From positions 1 through 64,000 of the forward strand of contig JACKAN010000006.1 in assembly GCA_020635055.1 (NCBI GenBank): a stretch of 64,000 nucleotides of DNA, in the 5' to 3' direction. This DNA is from Pseudobdellovibrionaceae bacterium. GTDB lineage: Bacteria > Bdellovibrionota > Bdellovibrionia > Bdellovibrionales > UBA1609. Shown here piece by piece: positions 43,638 to 52,134 of the stretch (within the stretch, counting starts at the first letter, position 1; each line of letters opens with the position of its first letter). The notes below the pieces were generated by a model. It saw nothing but the letters and a program-made list of their open reading frames with translations. It did no database searches and was not told the DNA's origin. The position numbers and the translations under genes were made by a program.

Positions 43638-44114
43638 TTATCCCTTCAAAAATTTAAAATACTTTGATTCTATAACATCCATTTCCATTTCTTCGCCAGT
43701 CTGATCGTCTTTAACAACTTTTGGTGGCTGAATGTTGGATCCTAGAAATTCTTTACCTTCTGTAAAAAGTACCATTTTTTCACTATCACTAGATTCTGCA
43801 TAGTAAGGTACATAAAATGATTTAATTTTTCCGTTGTCGGGAATAAATCCTGCTACCATATTGACTTGATCTACAATAATTTTTGGGCAATTTATATAAA
43901 ACACTTTTACGTTGGGAGGAATACTTTTTAACCATTTGATCCACTCTCGGATTCCACAAGAATTAATTGCAACAATTTTTTGAAAATCAATTTCAATTTC
44001 TTGAGCCTTACTCTTCGGTATAGTTTCCAGGTTTGCATCTTCATCAATATGACCTTCCAACTTCAATATGCTGACACTGCCATTATTGATTAGTTCGGCT
44101 TTAAAGTTACCCAT
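43638..44114 (-). CDS. STAS-domain protein (anti-anti-sigma-like)
   Basis: A 158-aa protein whose first ~100 residues are a STAS domain: VSILKLEGHIDEDANLETI, then IDFQKIVAINSCGIREWIKW, where the Ser of NSCG is at the place of the regulatory phospho-Ser. A C-terminal tail of ~50 residues is acidic. The start at 44114 is favoured because AAGGAG is well spaced from it; an ATG at 44120 is too close. It overlaps the upstream ATPase gene by 8 bp and abuts the CheA-like gene. It probably partner-switches with that ATPase. Confidence 0.82.
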   Translation of the reverse strand: MGNFKAELINNGSVSILKLEGHIDEDANLETIPKSKAQEIEIDFQKIVAINSCGIREWIKWLKSIPPNVKVFYINCPKIIVDQVNMVAGFIPDNGKIKSFYVPYYAESSDSEKMVLFTEGKEFLGSNIQPPKVVKDDQTGEEMEMDVIESKYFKFLKG

Positions 44115-44958
44115 CTTCATTCTCCTTAAGAAAAATTGAAAGTAAATTTTTTGGTAGTTTAAGTCTTTTTCTATTACTCATTTTTAATGGTAACACAGTA
44201 GAAAATATAGTCTGAATATTTTCTTCTACAGCTATAATATAATAAGCACTCATGCTGTGAACAAGGAAAGAACCAATTCCCGCGCCCCCATTTCCCATAT
44301 TTATGCTGCTAGCTATATCTGTGGTAGTACAAGTATATATTCTTGAAAATAAATTTTTTGGTTGCAATGTCCCATGGGGATCAAGACAACTTATCACAAG
44401 TTCGTCTTCAGTAATTCCTATCTTTATGTTACCGAAAGCCCCATTGATCATATGATCTTTTCTAGTTTTAACTTCATGAGTGGCATGAAAAATTGCATTT
44501 GTTATAAACTCATCGGATATAGACTCAACATCGTACATCATACTTCCAGAGTTAATTGTATTTTGTACTGCTTTTTCTATCTCGCTCAAAATTAAATACT
44601 TTTCTTCTAGTTTCGAAAAATTTCTATTTATTATCGTAGTGACTTTGATATTTTGATTTTGAGTTGGATTTAAAATATAATTGATAGGGTCGGTAAAAAA
44701 TTGTTTGGGTGCTAAAAGCATTTGCGCAGCCAAGTTAAGCGCCTTTTCTGGGGCGTAAGAATCTTGTTGAATAGAGAAAAAAGAATTAAAATCTTTCGCC
44801 TTTTTTAAAACTACATCACTGGGTTCATTGAGGGAAATGCGTATGACATTATCCTTCTTATTTGCATCAAAAAAATCACACAGCTCTACCTTTCCTAAAT
44901 ATCGAGTATCAAGGAGAGATTCTATCTGAAAAGAATTTGTTTTCTTAACCGCTGTCAT
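44107..44958 (-). CDS. RsbW-like GHKL ATPase/regulatory kinase
   Basis: A 283-aa protein with a divergent HATPase fold in its second half: N box SISDEFITNAIFHA (~144), G1-like SCLDPHGT (~195) and G2-like NMGNGGAGIGSFLVH (~222). These match serine-kinase/anti-sigma proteins more than His kinases, as no phospho-His domain is present. The N-terminal ~100 residues are unassigned. First gene of the operon with STAS, CheA-like, CheY-like and receiver-DnaJ proteins. A sigma factor target is not in the window. Confidence 0.7.
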   Translation of the reverse strand: MTAVKKTNSFQIESLLDTRYLGKVELCDFFDANKKDNVIRISLNEPSDVVLKKAKDFNSFFSIQQDSYAPEKALNLAAQMLLAPKQFFTDPINYILNPTQNQNIKVTTIINRNFSKLEEKYLILSEIEKAVQNTINSGSMMYDVESISDEFITNAIFHATHEVKTRKDHMINGAFGNIKIGITEDELVISCLDPHGTLQPKNLFSRIYTCTTTDIASSINMGNGGAGIGSFLVHSMSAYYIIAVEENIQTIFSTVLPLKMSNRKRLKLPKNLLSIFLKENEDG

Positions 44959-45034
44959 ATTTTAAATACCTTCATCAAGTTATCGGTTATCTACTTGATA
45001 AGTTTTACATTTTTTAGAATTCTGGACTTTTATT

Positions 45035-46162
45035 TTACGACTCTAACCTAGTTGAAATAAGTAAATCTCGGCCAAAAAATTCTAACTCTGGCCTTTGGAA
45101 TGTGAGTTTGTTTTTAAGTTCTTGGGTAACTAAGCCTTTTGTCCAAGAAATACCCTCGTCGGAACCGATTAAACTTGGAGCGATGAAACAATATAATCTA
45201 TCTACCAATTTCTCACTTAAAAACTGGCCATATGTTTGAGCTCCACCTTCAACTAATATAGAATAAATCCCGTTTTTGTAAAGAGTTTGCAAAAGATCAA
45301 TCATCAGGAAACCGTTCTTGTAATTTAATGGCAGAATGTTAATACCAGAAATGGAATTTTCTATTTTGTCTATGGGTTGAACAATATAAATATTATTTAG
45401 ATTATGATTTTTCCCAATATTCGAATCCAGAATCTTTGAAACTAAAGTCCCTCTTTCATCTATTAAAATAACTTTATTAGATTTATTTTCGAAATGAGGA
45501 TGCCTAATATTTAATTTTGGATTGTCTAATAGAAATGTCTTTGCACCTACACATATCCCATCATATGTACCCCTTAATAAATGTCCATGATGTCTTGCTT
45601 CTTCGCTAGTTATCCACTGGCTTTCACCATTATTTAGTCCTATAAAACCATCCAGTGAGCTCGCTACTTTCATAGCTATAAAGGTTCTTTGTTTTCTCTG
45701 ATTAACAAAAAATACTTCAGCTAAGTTTATACACTTCTGTTCGTATTCCTTTAGATGGATAAGTGTTTTACCAGCATGTTTTAAGATTTTTAAACCTTTA
45801 CCAGAAACTAATGGATTGGGGTCTTCCACGCCATAAGTGACGCTGAAAATAGGAAGCTTCGCTAAGGTTTGGGCACAAGAGGGAGTTTTGCCTTCGTGGG
45901 CACAAGGCTCTAATGTTACAAATACTTTTGCACCTTCGATTTTTTCACTGGGAATTTTATTAAAGGCATTGATCTCTGCGTGCCAACCACCATAGATTTC
46001 ATGATTACCACTGGCCAAAAAGTGGTTATTTTTGTCTAGAACAACACATCCGACCAGAGGATTGGGGGCCGTAAAACCAGCAGATCTGCCTCCTTCAATT
46101 AGGGCTAACTCCATGGCTTGTTGGGGTGAAAGAATCTCTCCTAGCTTTGCCAAGACTTCCAA
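45035..46162 (-). CDS. ribD: Bifunctional riboflavin biosynthesis deaminase/reductase
   Basis: Two-domain enzyme making 5-amino-6-ribitylamino-uracil phosphate for riboflavin. The N-terminal zinc deaminase has HAE at residues 61-63 and the Cys ligands C87 and C96 (PCAHEGKTPSC). The reductase part includes MKVASSLDGFIGLNNGESQWIT and VEGGAQTYGQFL. The TTG at 46162 is one possible start, giving 22 bp of overlap with hmgA; a TTG at 46153 is another. No other rib genes are adjacent; co-transcription with hmgA is odd. Confidence 0.9.
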   Translation of the reverse strand: MEVLAKLGEILSPQQAMELALIEGGRSAGFTAPNPLVGCVVLDKNNHFLASGNHEIYGGWHAEINAFNKIPSEKIEGAKVFVTLEPCAHEGKTPSCAQTLAKLPIFSVTYGVEDPNPLVSGKGLKILKHAGKTLIHLKEYEQKCINLAEVFFVNQRKQRTFIAMKVASSLDGFIGLNNGESQWITSEEARHHGHLLRGTYDGICVGAKTFLLDNPKLNIRHPHFENKSNKVILIDERGTLVSKILDSNIGKNHNLNNIYIVQPIDKIENSISGINILPLNYKNGFLMIDLLQTLYKNGIYSILVEGGAQTYGQFLSEKLVDRLYCFIAPSLIGSDEGISWTKGLVTQELKNKLTFQRPELEFFGRDLLISTRLES

Positions 46163-47247
46163 TACTCATTAAGTTCTACCGAAGTTAACACCTCGTCACG
46201 TTTTAATGGCCAACGTGTATCAATCATTACAGCATATTCATTGGTATGAGTTTTATCCTCAATTGTTTTTACGGCTTTCGGATGGGGTCCGTGAGGAAAA
46301 CCAGCAGGGTGAAAACTTAACATTCCTGGATGAAGGTTATCACGACTAAAAAAATCGCCATCGTGATAAAATAAAATTTCATCATAATCTATATTTTGGT
46401 GATAAAAAGGAACTTTTAAAGCATCTTTATCACTTTCTAGAGGTCTTGGAAGAAAAGTACAAACTACAAAGTCTCTACCCACCCAAGTGGTATGTGCACT
46501 TGGTGGTAAATGTGCTCGGTGGCTCATTAGTGGCATCATATCATCTACATGTAAAGTAAAAGGGTACAAGTCCCCCTTCCATCCTACAACGTCAAATACT
46601 TCTTCTGAATAAGAAAATTTGGTTAATTCAGAATTGTGTTTAACATGAATCTCTTTAATCTCGTGACCCAATTTTTTCAATTGAGCCTCTTGCCCCTCTA
46701 GTTCGGGTTTAACTAAGGCGTTTTCATCATAAATCGCATGACGTCCCACCAAACCTCGAACAGGCTCTTCGTAATGACCCCCTAGATTTTCTATTACTAA
46801 AAAATTGCTTTTTTCTGTTGGTGAAATCGCATAAGTCACACACTTTGGAATCACAATATAGTGTCCCTTGCTATAACTTAAATGACCATACTCAGTAAAA
46901 ATATCACCCGTTCCTTGATGACAAAAAAGTAAAAGATCACCATCGGAATTTCTTTCAGCAAAAAGTTTACCGGGTTCTTTTTTCTCTGACCATTGCCATC
47001 CTATTCGAACTTGATCATTATAAAAAAGACGGCGATAAGACTCTGTCTTATTTAGTTCAAGCAAATCATACATTCTTGGTTTTAGAGGACCCTCAATTTT
47101 AGTCCAACGAGTACTAGGTTGTTTTCTAATTAAATGAGACACTGGTCCGAAAAAACCTAGTAGGCCTTGCTCCTCCTCGTAGTACCCCTCTGGAATCGCC
47201 TTGTGAGCTTGTTTGGTATTAATACCTTGTGTGTAATGGTGACTCAT
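46141..47247 (-). CDS. hmgA: Homogentisate 1,2-dioxygenase
   Basis: Iron(II) dioxygenase that opens the homogentisate ring to maleylacetoacetate. The cupin metal site is in YDEILFYHDGDF and PAGFPHGPHPKA (Glu and two His). At 368 aa it belongs to the shorter bacterial subgroup rather than the ~430-aa form. It overlaps hppD by 4 bp (ATGA) and ribD by 22 bp. The following steps (isomerase, fumarylacetoacetase) are not nearby. Confidence 0.9.
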   Translation of the reverse strand: MSHHYTQGINTKQAHKAIPEGYYEEEQGLLGFFGPVSHLIRKQPSTRWTKIEGPLKPRMYDLLELNKTESYRRLFYNDQVRIGWQWSEKKEPGKLFAERNSDGDLLLFCHQGTGDIFTEYGHLSYSKGHYIVIPKCVTYAISPTEKSNFLVIENLGGHYEEPVRGLVGRHAIYDENALVKPELEGQEAQLKKLGHEIKEIHVKHNSELTKFSYSEEVFDVVGWKGDLYPFTLHVDDMMPLMSHRAHLPPSAHTTWVGRDFVVCTFLPRPLESDKDALKVPFYHQNIDYDEILFYHDGDFFSRDNLHPGMLSFHPAGFPHGPHPKAVKTIEDKTHTNEYAVMIDTRWPLKRDEVLTSVELNEYWKSWQS

Positions 47248-48323
47248 TGTAAGTACCCTCTACGCCTCTGATCCTCTTCAATGGAATCAAACAAAGCTTG
47301 AAAATTTCCTTCCCCAAATCCATCGTGTTTTTTTCTTTGAATAATTTCAAAAAATATGGGGCCAATAAGATTTTTAGTGAAGATCTGAAGTAAATATCCT
47401 TCATCGTCTCCATCTACTAATACTTTATACTCTTTTAAAACCTCTATGTCTTCAGTCACAATTGGTAAACGCTTTGGTATAGTTTCATAATATGTATCTG
47501 GCGTATATAAAAATTCAATTCCATTCTGTTGTAATTGTTTAACTGTTTTAACAATGTCTGTAGTTAACAAGGCGACGTGTTGAATTCCTGAACCTTTATA
47601 TTCATCAAGATATTCTTGGATTTGACTTTTGCTTTCTGTTGGCTCGTTAATAGGAATTGTAATTTTGTTACAAGGTGAACGCATAGCTTTGGAAAGAAGA
47701 CCAGTTTCTTTACCTTTAATATCAAAAAACCGAATCACACGAAAATTAAATATGCGTTGGTAAAATTCTTCCCACTCTGCCATTTGACCTTTGGGGATGT
47801 TGTTTGTCATGTGATCAATGGTTAGCATGCCGAAACCCTTTTGAAGTTTATTGTCCACAAATTCAAAATCATTATCGTAAACGGTATCATTTTCGTAGCT
47901 ATCAATAAAATAAATTAAAGACTCACCAATTCCATAAATAGCGGGAAATGAATGGCCTTTATCTGTACATATTTTGGCTCCTCTTTTTACCGCCTCTTCC
48001 AGTGCTTTCTTTGCATCTTTCACCCGAAAACCAGTGGCACAAATGGAGGGACCATGAGCCTTCTGAAAAACCTCTGCAAAACTTTGAGTTTCGCGATTTA
48101 AAATAAAGTTAACCCCACGTTGTCGATAGAGTTCCACCTTCTTGGTTTTATGATTGCCAATCTTAACAAATCCCAATTTTAAAAACAATTGCGCTAGCTC
48201 CTCAGGGTTCGGTGAGGTGTATTCTATGAATTCCATTCCATCGAGACCTATAGGGTTAAAAGTTGTATTTTGGTTTTGATTCATTTGCAGGTCTCCCGCT
48301 TTATTTTGAACAATTATATCCAT
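47244..48323 (-). CDS. hppD: 4-Hydroxyphenylpyruvate dioxygenase
   Basis: Iron(II) enzyme converting 4-hydroxyphenylpyruvate to homogentisate. Two vicinal-oxygen-chelate halves are present; metal ligands are the His of LTIDHMTNN, the His of GIQHVALLTTDI and the Glu of GPIFFEIIQR. The ATG at 48323 has GGAGGG seven bases upstream, which supports the full 359-aa product. First gene of hppD-hmgA-ribD. Substrate would come from tyrosine by a transaminase not seen here. Confidence 0.93.
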   Translation of the reverse strand: MDIIVQNKAGDLQMNQNQNTTFNPIGLDGMEFIEYTSPNPEELAQLFLKLGFVKIGNHKTKKVELYRQRGVNFILNRETQSFAEVFQKAHGPSICATGFRVKDAKKALEEAVKRGAKICTDKGHSFPAIYGIGESLIYFIDSYENDTVYDNDFEFVDNKLQKGFGMLTIDHMTNNIPKGQMAEWEEFYQRIFNFRVIRFFDIKGKETGLLSKAMRSPCNKITIPINEPTESKSQIQEYLDEYKGSGIQHVALLTTDIVKTVKQLQQNGIEFLYTPDTYYETIPKRLPIVTEDIEVLKEYKVLVDGDDEGYLLQIFTKNLIGPIFFEIIQRKKHDGFGEGNFQALFDSIEEDQRRRGYLQ

Positions 48324-48431
48324 AATTTCCCTCCAGAATTAGAATTAAGTGTCAGACACAATTTTCGGATGCAATGCAATAGTCACCGATTATTTCATCC
48401 AAAAAAATTATCTCACACAATAAGGAAAACC

Positions 48432-48578
48432 ATGAAAAAGGAGCAATGTAAAGTCAGTATGTTAGTGATTTTAAAACTCAGGGAAGTCAATAATGAGGAA
48501 AATTGCATCAGCCAAAAAGACTTGATTGAAAATTTTGGCCAAGAGCACCATAAATGTGCCGGAAAAGCAGACATTTAG
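48432..48578 (+). CDS. Possible small protein
   Basis: A 48-codon frame starting MKKEQCKVSMLVILK and ending HHKCAGKADI. AAGGA sits about five bases before the ATG. Three Cys and a His pair could bind metal, but no family is recognised. It lies in the gap between hppD (divergent) and the rhodanese gene (70 bp downstream). It may equally be chance. Confidence 0.3.
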   Translation: MKKEQCKVSMLVILKLREVNNEENCISQKDLIENFGQEHHKCAGKADI

Positions 48579-48648
48579 CCTTTAATACTCTAGGCGAAAT
48601 TGAAAATTTTTGGCAATATTAGGTAACTTTGCCCTTTGGAGATACAAA

Positions 48649-49008
48649 ATGAAAAAAGTGCCCTTTAATTCCGCTCGAACTAATTCCAGTTATCAAGATG
48701 TAATTGATGTAAGCCCTGAGGAAGTTTGGGAAAAGAAAGACCATCTCTGTTTGATTGATGTTCGTAGCCAAGAGGAATTTACAGGCGAGCTAGGGCACGT
48801 ACCAGGATCAAAATGGATTGTTCTAGATATACTTAACGATCAGTTAGATCAACTGGCCACCAATAAGCCTATTGTTTTTATTTGCCGATCAGGAATGCGT
48901 TCGGCAAAGGCCTCACAAATTGCAAAAGACAATGGCTTTGAAGTCACTTACAATATGGCAGGCGGTATGTTAGCCTGGAATTCCAAGAAATTTAAAATCG
49001 AGAACTAA
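48649..49008 (+). CDS. Rhodanese-domain protein
   Basis: A 119-aa single rhodanese domain from the ATG at 48649, preceded by GGAG; the frame is open upstream to 48610 without a ribosome site. Domain marks are LIDVRSQEEFTGELGHVPGS and the active-site loop CRSGMRS with the persulfide Cys. Such proteins handle sulfane sulfur or act as single-domain sulfur carriers. It is 11 bp upstream of the 5'-nucleotidase gene and may start the operon that runs through the carrier-protein cluster. Confidence 0.87.
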   Translation: MKKVPFNSARTNSSYQDVIDVSPEEVWEKKDHLCLIDVRSQEEFTGELGHVPGSKWIVLDILNDQLDQLATNKPIVFICRSGMRSAKASQIAKDNGFEVTYNMAGGMLAWNSKKFKIEN

Positions 49009-49019
49009 GAGAGTTAAAA

Positions 49020-50405
49020 ATGCCCAGTAAAGTCTATATTAATCGCACCTTAAATATGAAAAAAATAAGCCATATCGGATTAGATATGGATCATACCCTT
49101 GTCCGCTATAATAGTGTCAATTTCGAAACTCTGGCTTACAAAACTATGTTACAAAAATTGGTGAGTGTAAAATCTTACCCTGATAAAATATTGAATTTAA
49201 AATTTAACTACGATGATGCCATTCGGGGTCTTGTTGTTGATAAAATCAATGGCAATTTGTTAAAACTCAGTCGATTTGGGGCAATTAGGCAAAGTCATCA
49301 TGGTACTAAAAAAATAGATTTTTCTGAACAAAATAAATTCTATAAAAGTACTTATATTGATCTAGGTGATCCCGAATATATATCCGTAGACACATCTTTT
49401 TCAATTTCTTACGCAACCCTCTACGCACAACTCGTAGATTTTAAAGATCAAGATCCCCTAGGGGTTCAGCTGCCAAAATACCATATCATTGCCGATGATT
49501 TAAACTCAGTTTTAGATGCGGCTCATCGTGATGGCAGCATTAAAGATGTCGTGGCCAACCATTTGTCTGAATACATTGTCAAAGATGAAGAATTAGTTAG
49601 AGGAATAGAACGTTATTTAAAACATAGTAAAAAGTTTTTTATAGTCACTAACTCTGAATACGACTATACGAAACTTTTATTAGATTATGCCATTAATCCT
49701 TTCTTAAAAAAGGGTGAAACCTGGAAAGATCTCTTTTTCTTAGTCGTCACAGCCGCTCAAAAACCAAGATTTTTTTATGATAGCCTATCCTTCTTAAAAA
49801 TTGATCCACAAACGGCTTGGATGTCGAATATTGGAACTAAAAAAATCACCTCGGGCATTTACCAAGGAGGTTGTGCACGGCGATTGACTGATGATCTCGG
49901 ACTTAATCCGGACGAAATTTTATATGTTGGTGATCATATTTATGGGGATATCTTAAGATTAAAAAAAGACTGCTCTTGGCGAACCGCTTTAATTGTGGAA
50001 GAAATTGCTGATGAAGTAGAAAAGCTTCACAAATCAAAACCTGTTAGTGACATTATTGCCAATCTAATGACTAAAAAAATCCCACTTGAAAGAGAATTGG
50101 ACAAGTTGATTTCACTTAAAATAGAAAATAACGAAGCTGGAGTACAAACAAAAATCGACCAGCTTTTACAAAAGATCAATCTCATAGATAGTGAAGTTTC
50201 CCCTTTAATTAAAGAGCAAAATCAATTGCACAATAAACAGTGGGGGGAACTTATGAGGGTAGGTATTGAAGAAAGTTATTTTGCTTATCAAGTGGAACGA
50301 TTTGCTTGTATCTATATGTCTCGGCTTTCACACATGCTAGAAATCTCTCCACGCGCCTATTATCGCGCGCCAAAAAGACTAATGGCACATGACATGGAAC
50401 TTTAA
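49020..50405 (+). CDS. HAD-IG family 5'-nucleotidase
   Basis: A 461-aa protein of the cytosolic purine 5'-nucleotidase (cN-II-like) HAD subfamily. Motif I is GLDMDHTLVRYN, motif II lies in FFIVTNSEYDYT and motif IV in YVGDHIYGDIL. A helical C-terminal part is conserved in the family. Likely substrates are IMP/GMP by analogy with the eukaryotic enzyme. It is followed 5 bp later by the first carrier-protein gene, which suggests but does not prove a shared process. Confidence 0.85.
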   Translation: MPSKVYINRTLNMKKISHIGLDMDHTLVRYNSVNFETLAYKTMLQKLVSVKSYPDKILNLKFNYDDAIRGLVVDKINGNLLKLSRFGAIRQSHHGTKKIDFSEQNKFYKSTYIDLGDPEYISVDTSFSISYATLYAQLVDFKDQDPLGVQLPKYHIIADDLNSVLDAAHRDGSIKDVVANHLSEYIVKDEELVRGIERYLKHSKKFFIVTNSEYDYTKLLLDYAINPFLKKGETWKDLFFLVVTAAQKPRFFYDSLSFLKIDPQTAWMSNIGTKKITSGIYQGGCARRLTDDLGLNPDEILYVGDHIYGDILRLKKDCSWRTALIVEEIADEVEKLHKSKPVSDIIANLMTKKIPLERELDKLISLKIENNEAGVQTKIDQLLQKINLIDSEVSPLIKEQNQLHNKQWGELMRVGIEESYFAYQVERFACIYMSRLSHMLEISPRAYYRAPKRLMAHDMEL

Positions 50406-50410
50406 GTAAA

Positions 50411-50662
50411 GTGAATGTCAGTGATCAAATAAATATTGAGATCTCAAATTTTCTAAAAAAAGAATTCTCTATTCCACCGGAAGCCCTGGCACAAGAGAGC
50501 GATCTCTATGGCACCTATATAGATTCTTTTGGACTTCTCCATTTAGCAGATAATCTTAAGATAATTGCAAAAAAACACCAATTAGAGGTGAATATTGATC
50601 AAATTCTTATAGGTGATAAAATCACTCTAAACAGAATTCTCAATAATTTTGGAACTAAATAA
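50411..50662 (+). CDS. Acyl/peptidyl carrier protein 1
   Basis: An 83-aa carrier-like protein from a GTG start. It has the four-helix ACP pattern with the phosphopantetheine Ser at S39 in YIDSFGLLHLAD. Its sequence is not like the fatty-acid AcpP (DSLDTVE). The stop overlaps the next start by one base (TAATG), so translation is coupled with the SelD-like gene. Probably carries a thioester-linked acyl or aminoacyl group for a dedicated pathway. No adenylation enzyme is next to it. Confidence 0.8.
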   Translation: MNVSDQINIEISNFLKKEFSIPPEALAQESDLYGTYIDSFGLLHLADNLKIIAKKHQLEVNIDQILIGDKITLNRILNNFGTK

Positions 50663-52134
50663 TGAATTGGATGCCAAAAAATAAACTTATAGTTGATGAA
50701 ATACAAAGAGAGACCGTAGAAGATATTTTTGGTGAATTATATCCTTGTGGTTGTGGCGTTAAACTGGATCTCTATGATGTTATATACCCCGTCTTAGACA
50801 AAATCGTATCACCGAAGTTCTTAAAATTTTCTAAGATTCGCGTCGATGCTTCACAATATCTTGGAAGATTTAAAAATCTATCTCGAATTAGCTTAAATCA
50901 CCATGATTTGATCCGAGAAAAAAACGTTTTCGAGAATCTCATTAAAGAGTTTTCACCTCAGTCGATAATTGAATTTTTTTCTACTGAGGATATTTACACG
51001 AAAAATCCAAACAGTTGCATTGTTAATTTTCAAAACTACTCTGATAACAAGTTTGAAGTCTTTGATACTCTTGTCGAAAAAAGCCTAGAAACCGGTCATA
51101 TTCTTGAATACGGCAAGGGGCATAGTATTTCTGGACGCAAAAACTTAGTAGTATTTGATTTTGTTAATTACTCTAAGGATGATCATACTTATACAATCAT
51201 AAACAATGATACAATAATCACAGCTGATGGACTTCTAAACCACAAATCCATGATTTCTGTATATACTGCTCTTAATAATAGTCTAAATGATCTTCTAATT
51301 TATGGAGCTATTAAAGATTTACATATCTACCCTGTGTACGATGGCACTCCTGAGGATGTAAAAACAATCCAAAGGCATTTTTTATCCTACTCGAATTTAT
51401 TTAAAGATAACGATATCGATCTCACTATACACGATCTGGGACCTCTAAATATGGGAGCTAAATTGATCGGCGCCACAAGTATTGGTCATTCTCAAACCGA
51501 GATCCCGCAGCTCAGCCAATTAAAGGTGGGTCATGAAATATGGGCTACACGAGATATGGGAGACCTTTCACTTCTAAATTATTATAAAAAATTACTAATA
51601 GAGGAAAAGCAAATACCCAAGGAACTAGAAGAGCTAAGACTTGAAGTTTTCCGTAATTTTATGACACCCAATATTGAATTAGCTAAAATTATATCTTCTT
51701 TCCTACCCAACATTGGAGAAGTATTCTCAGAGGAAAAACATGTATTTGTTAGTACCGATGCCAGTGGCCCTGGTTTACAAAATATAGAGGATGCCTGTAA
51801 ATTGAGCCAAGTGAGTTTTGTTGTTAGTGATTTAAAATTTATACATAAAGACAGTTTAAATAATAGACGTAGAAACCACACATCAAGCACTAACGGGCCA
51901 CTTTTGATTTCTGCCCACCCAAAAGTGATAGAAAAGATAAATACTGAACTCCATAAGAAAAACATAAGAAGTTTCTGGAAAATTGGAAGGGTTGTGGAAA
52001 AACAAAAAGAAAGGATTCTGATTTTAAAGGAATTGTTAAATCAATTTCCAAAGAAAAACCCATTCGCGAAATTTTCTAAAGATAATGAATTAATTTTTGA
52101 AAGTTTTAAGTATGTGGACAATATTAAATGTTAA
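50662..52134 (+). CDS. Selenophosphate synthetase-like protein (AIR synthase superfamily)
   Basis: A 490-aa protein whose parts align in order with SelD: LYPCGCGVK (catalytic CxxK, C31/K34), IITADGLLNHKSM (TTDFF region), ALNNSLNDLLIYGA (NAISDIFAMGG), GATSIGHSQTE, STDASGPGLQNIEDA (TDVTGFGLLGHL) and SSTNGPLLISAHP (PQTSGGLLLA). The metal-binding Asp residues are retained. It is longer than SelD (~350 aa), with an extra ~110 residues after the CxxK region. Flanked and overlapped by a carrier protein and an SGNH gene, it may phosphorylate something other than selenide. Selenophosphate synthesis is not excluded. Confidence 0.72.
   Translation: MNWMPKNKLIVDEIQRETVEDIFGELYPCGCGVKLDLYDVIYPVLDKIVSPKFLKFSKIRVDASQYLGRFKNLSRISLNHHDLIREKNVFENLIKEFSPQSIIEFFSTEDIYTKNPNSCIVNFQNYSDNKFEVFDTLVEKSLETGHILEYGKGHSISGRKNLVVFDFVNYSKDDHTYTIINNDTIITADGLLNHKSMISVYTALNNSLNDLLIYGAIKDLHIYPVYDGTPEDVKTIQRHFLSYSNLFKDNDIDLTIHDLGPLNMGAKLIGATSIGHSQTEIPQLSQLKVGHEIWATRDMGDLSLLNYYKKLLIEEKQIPKELEELRLEVFRNFMTPNIELAKIISSFLPNIGEVFSEEKHVFVSTDASGPGLQNIEDACKLSQVSFVVSDLKFIHKDSLNNRRRNHTSSTNGPLLISAHPKVIEKINTELHKKNIRSFWKIGRVVEKQKERILILKELLNQFPKKNPFAKFSKDNELIFESFKYVDNIKC

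Noticed and set aside
48270..48578. A 102-codon + strand frame starting within hppD
   Set aside because: Its first half is antisense to the well supported hppD start; only the last 48 codons were kept as a weak candidate.
50662..52134. HypE or ThiL as the identity of the AIR-synthase-like protein
   Set aside because: HypE ends in a conserved Cys tail and ThiL lacks the N-terminal CxxK; the order of motifs fits SelD better.
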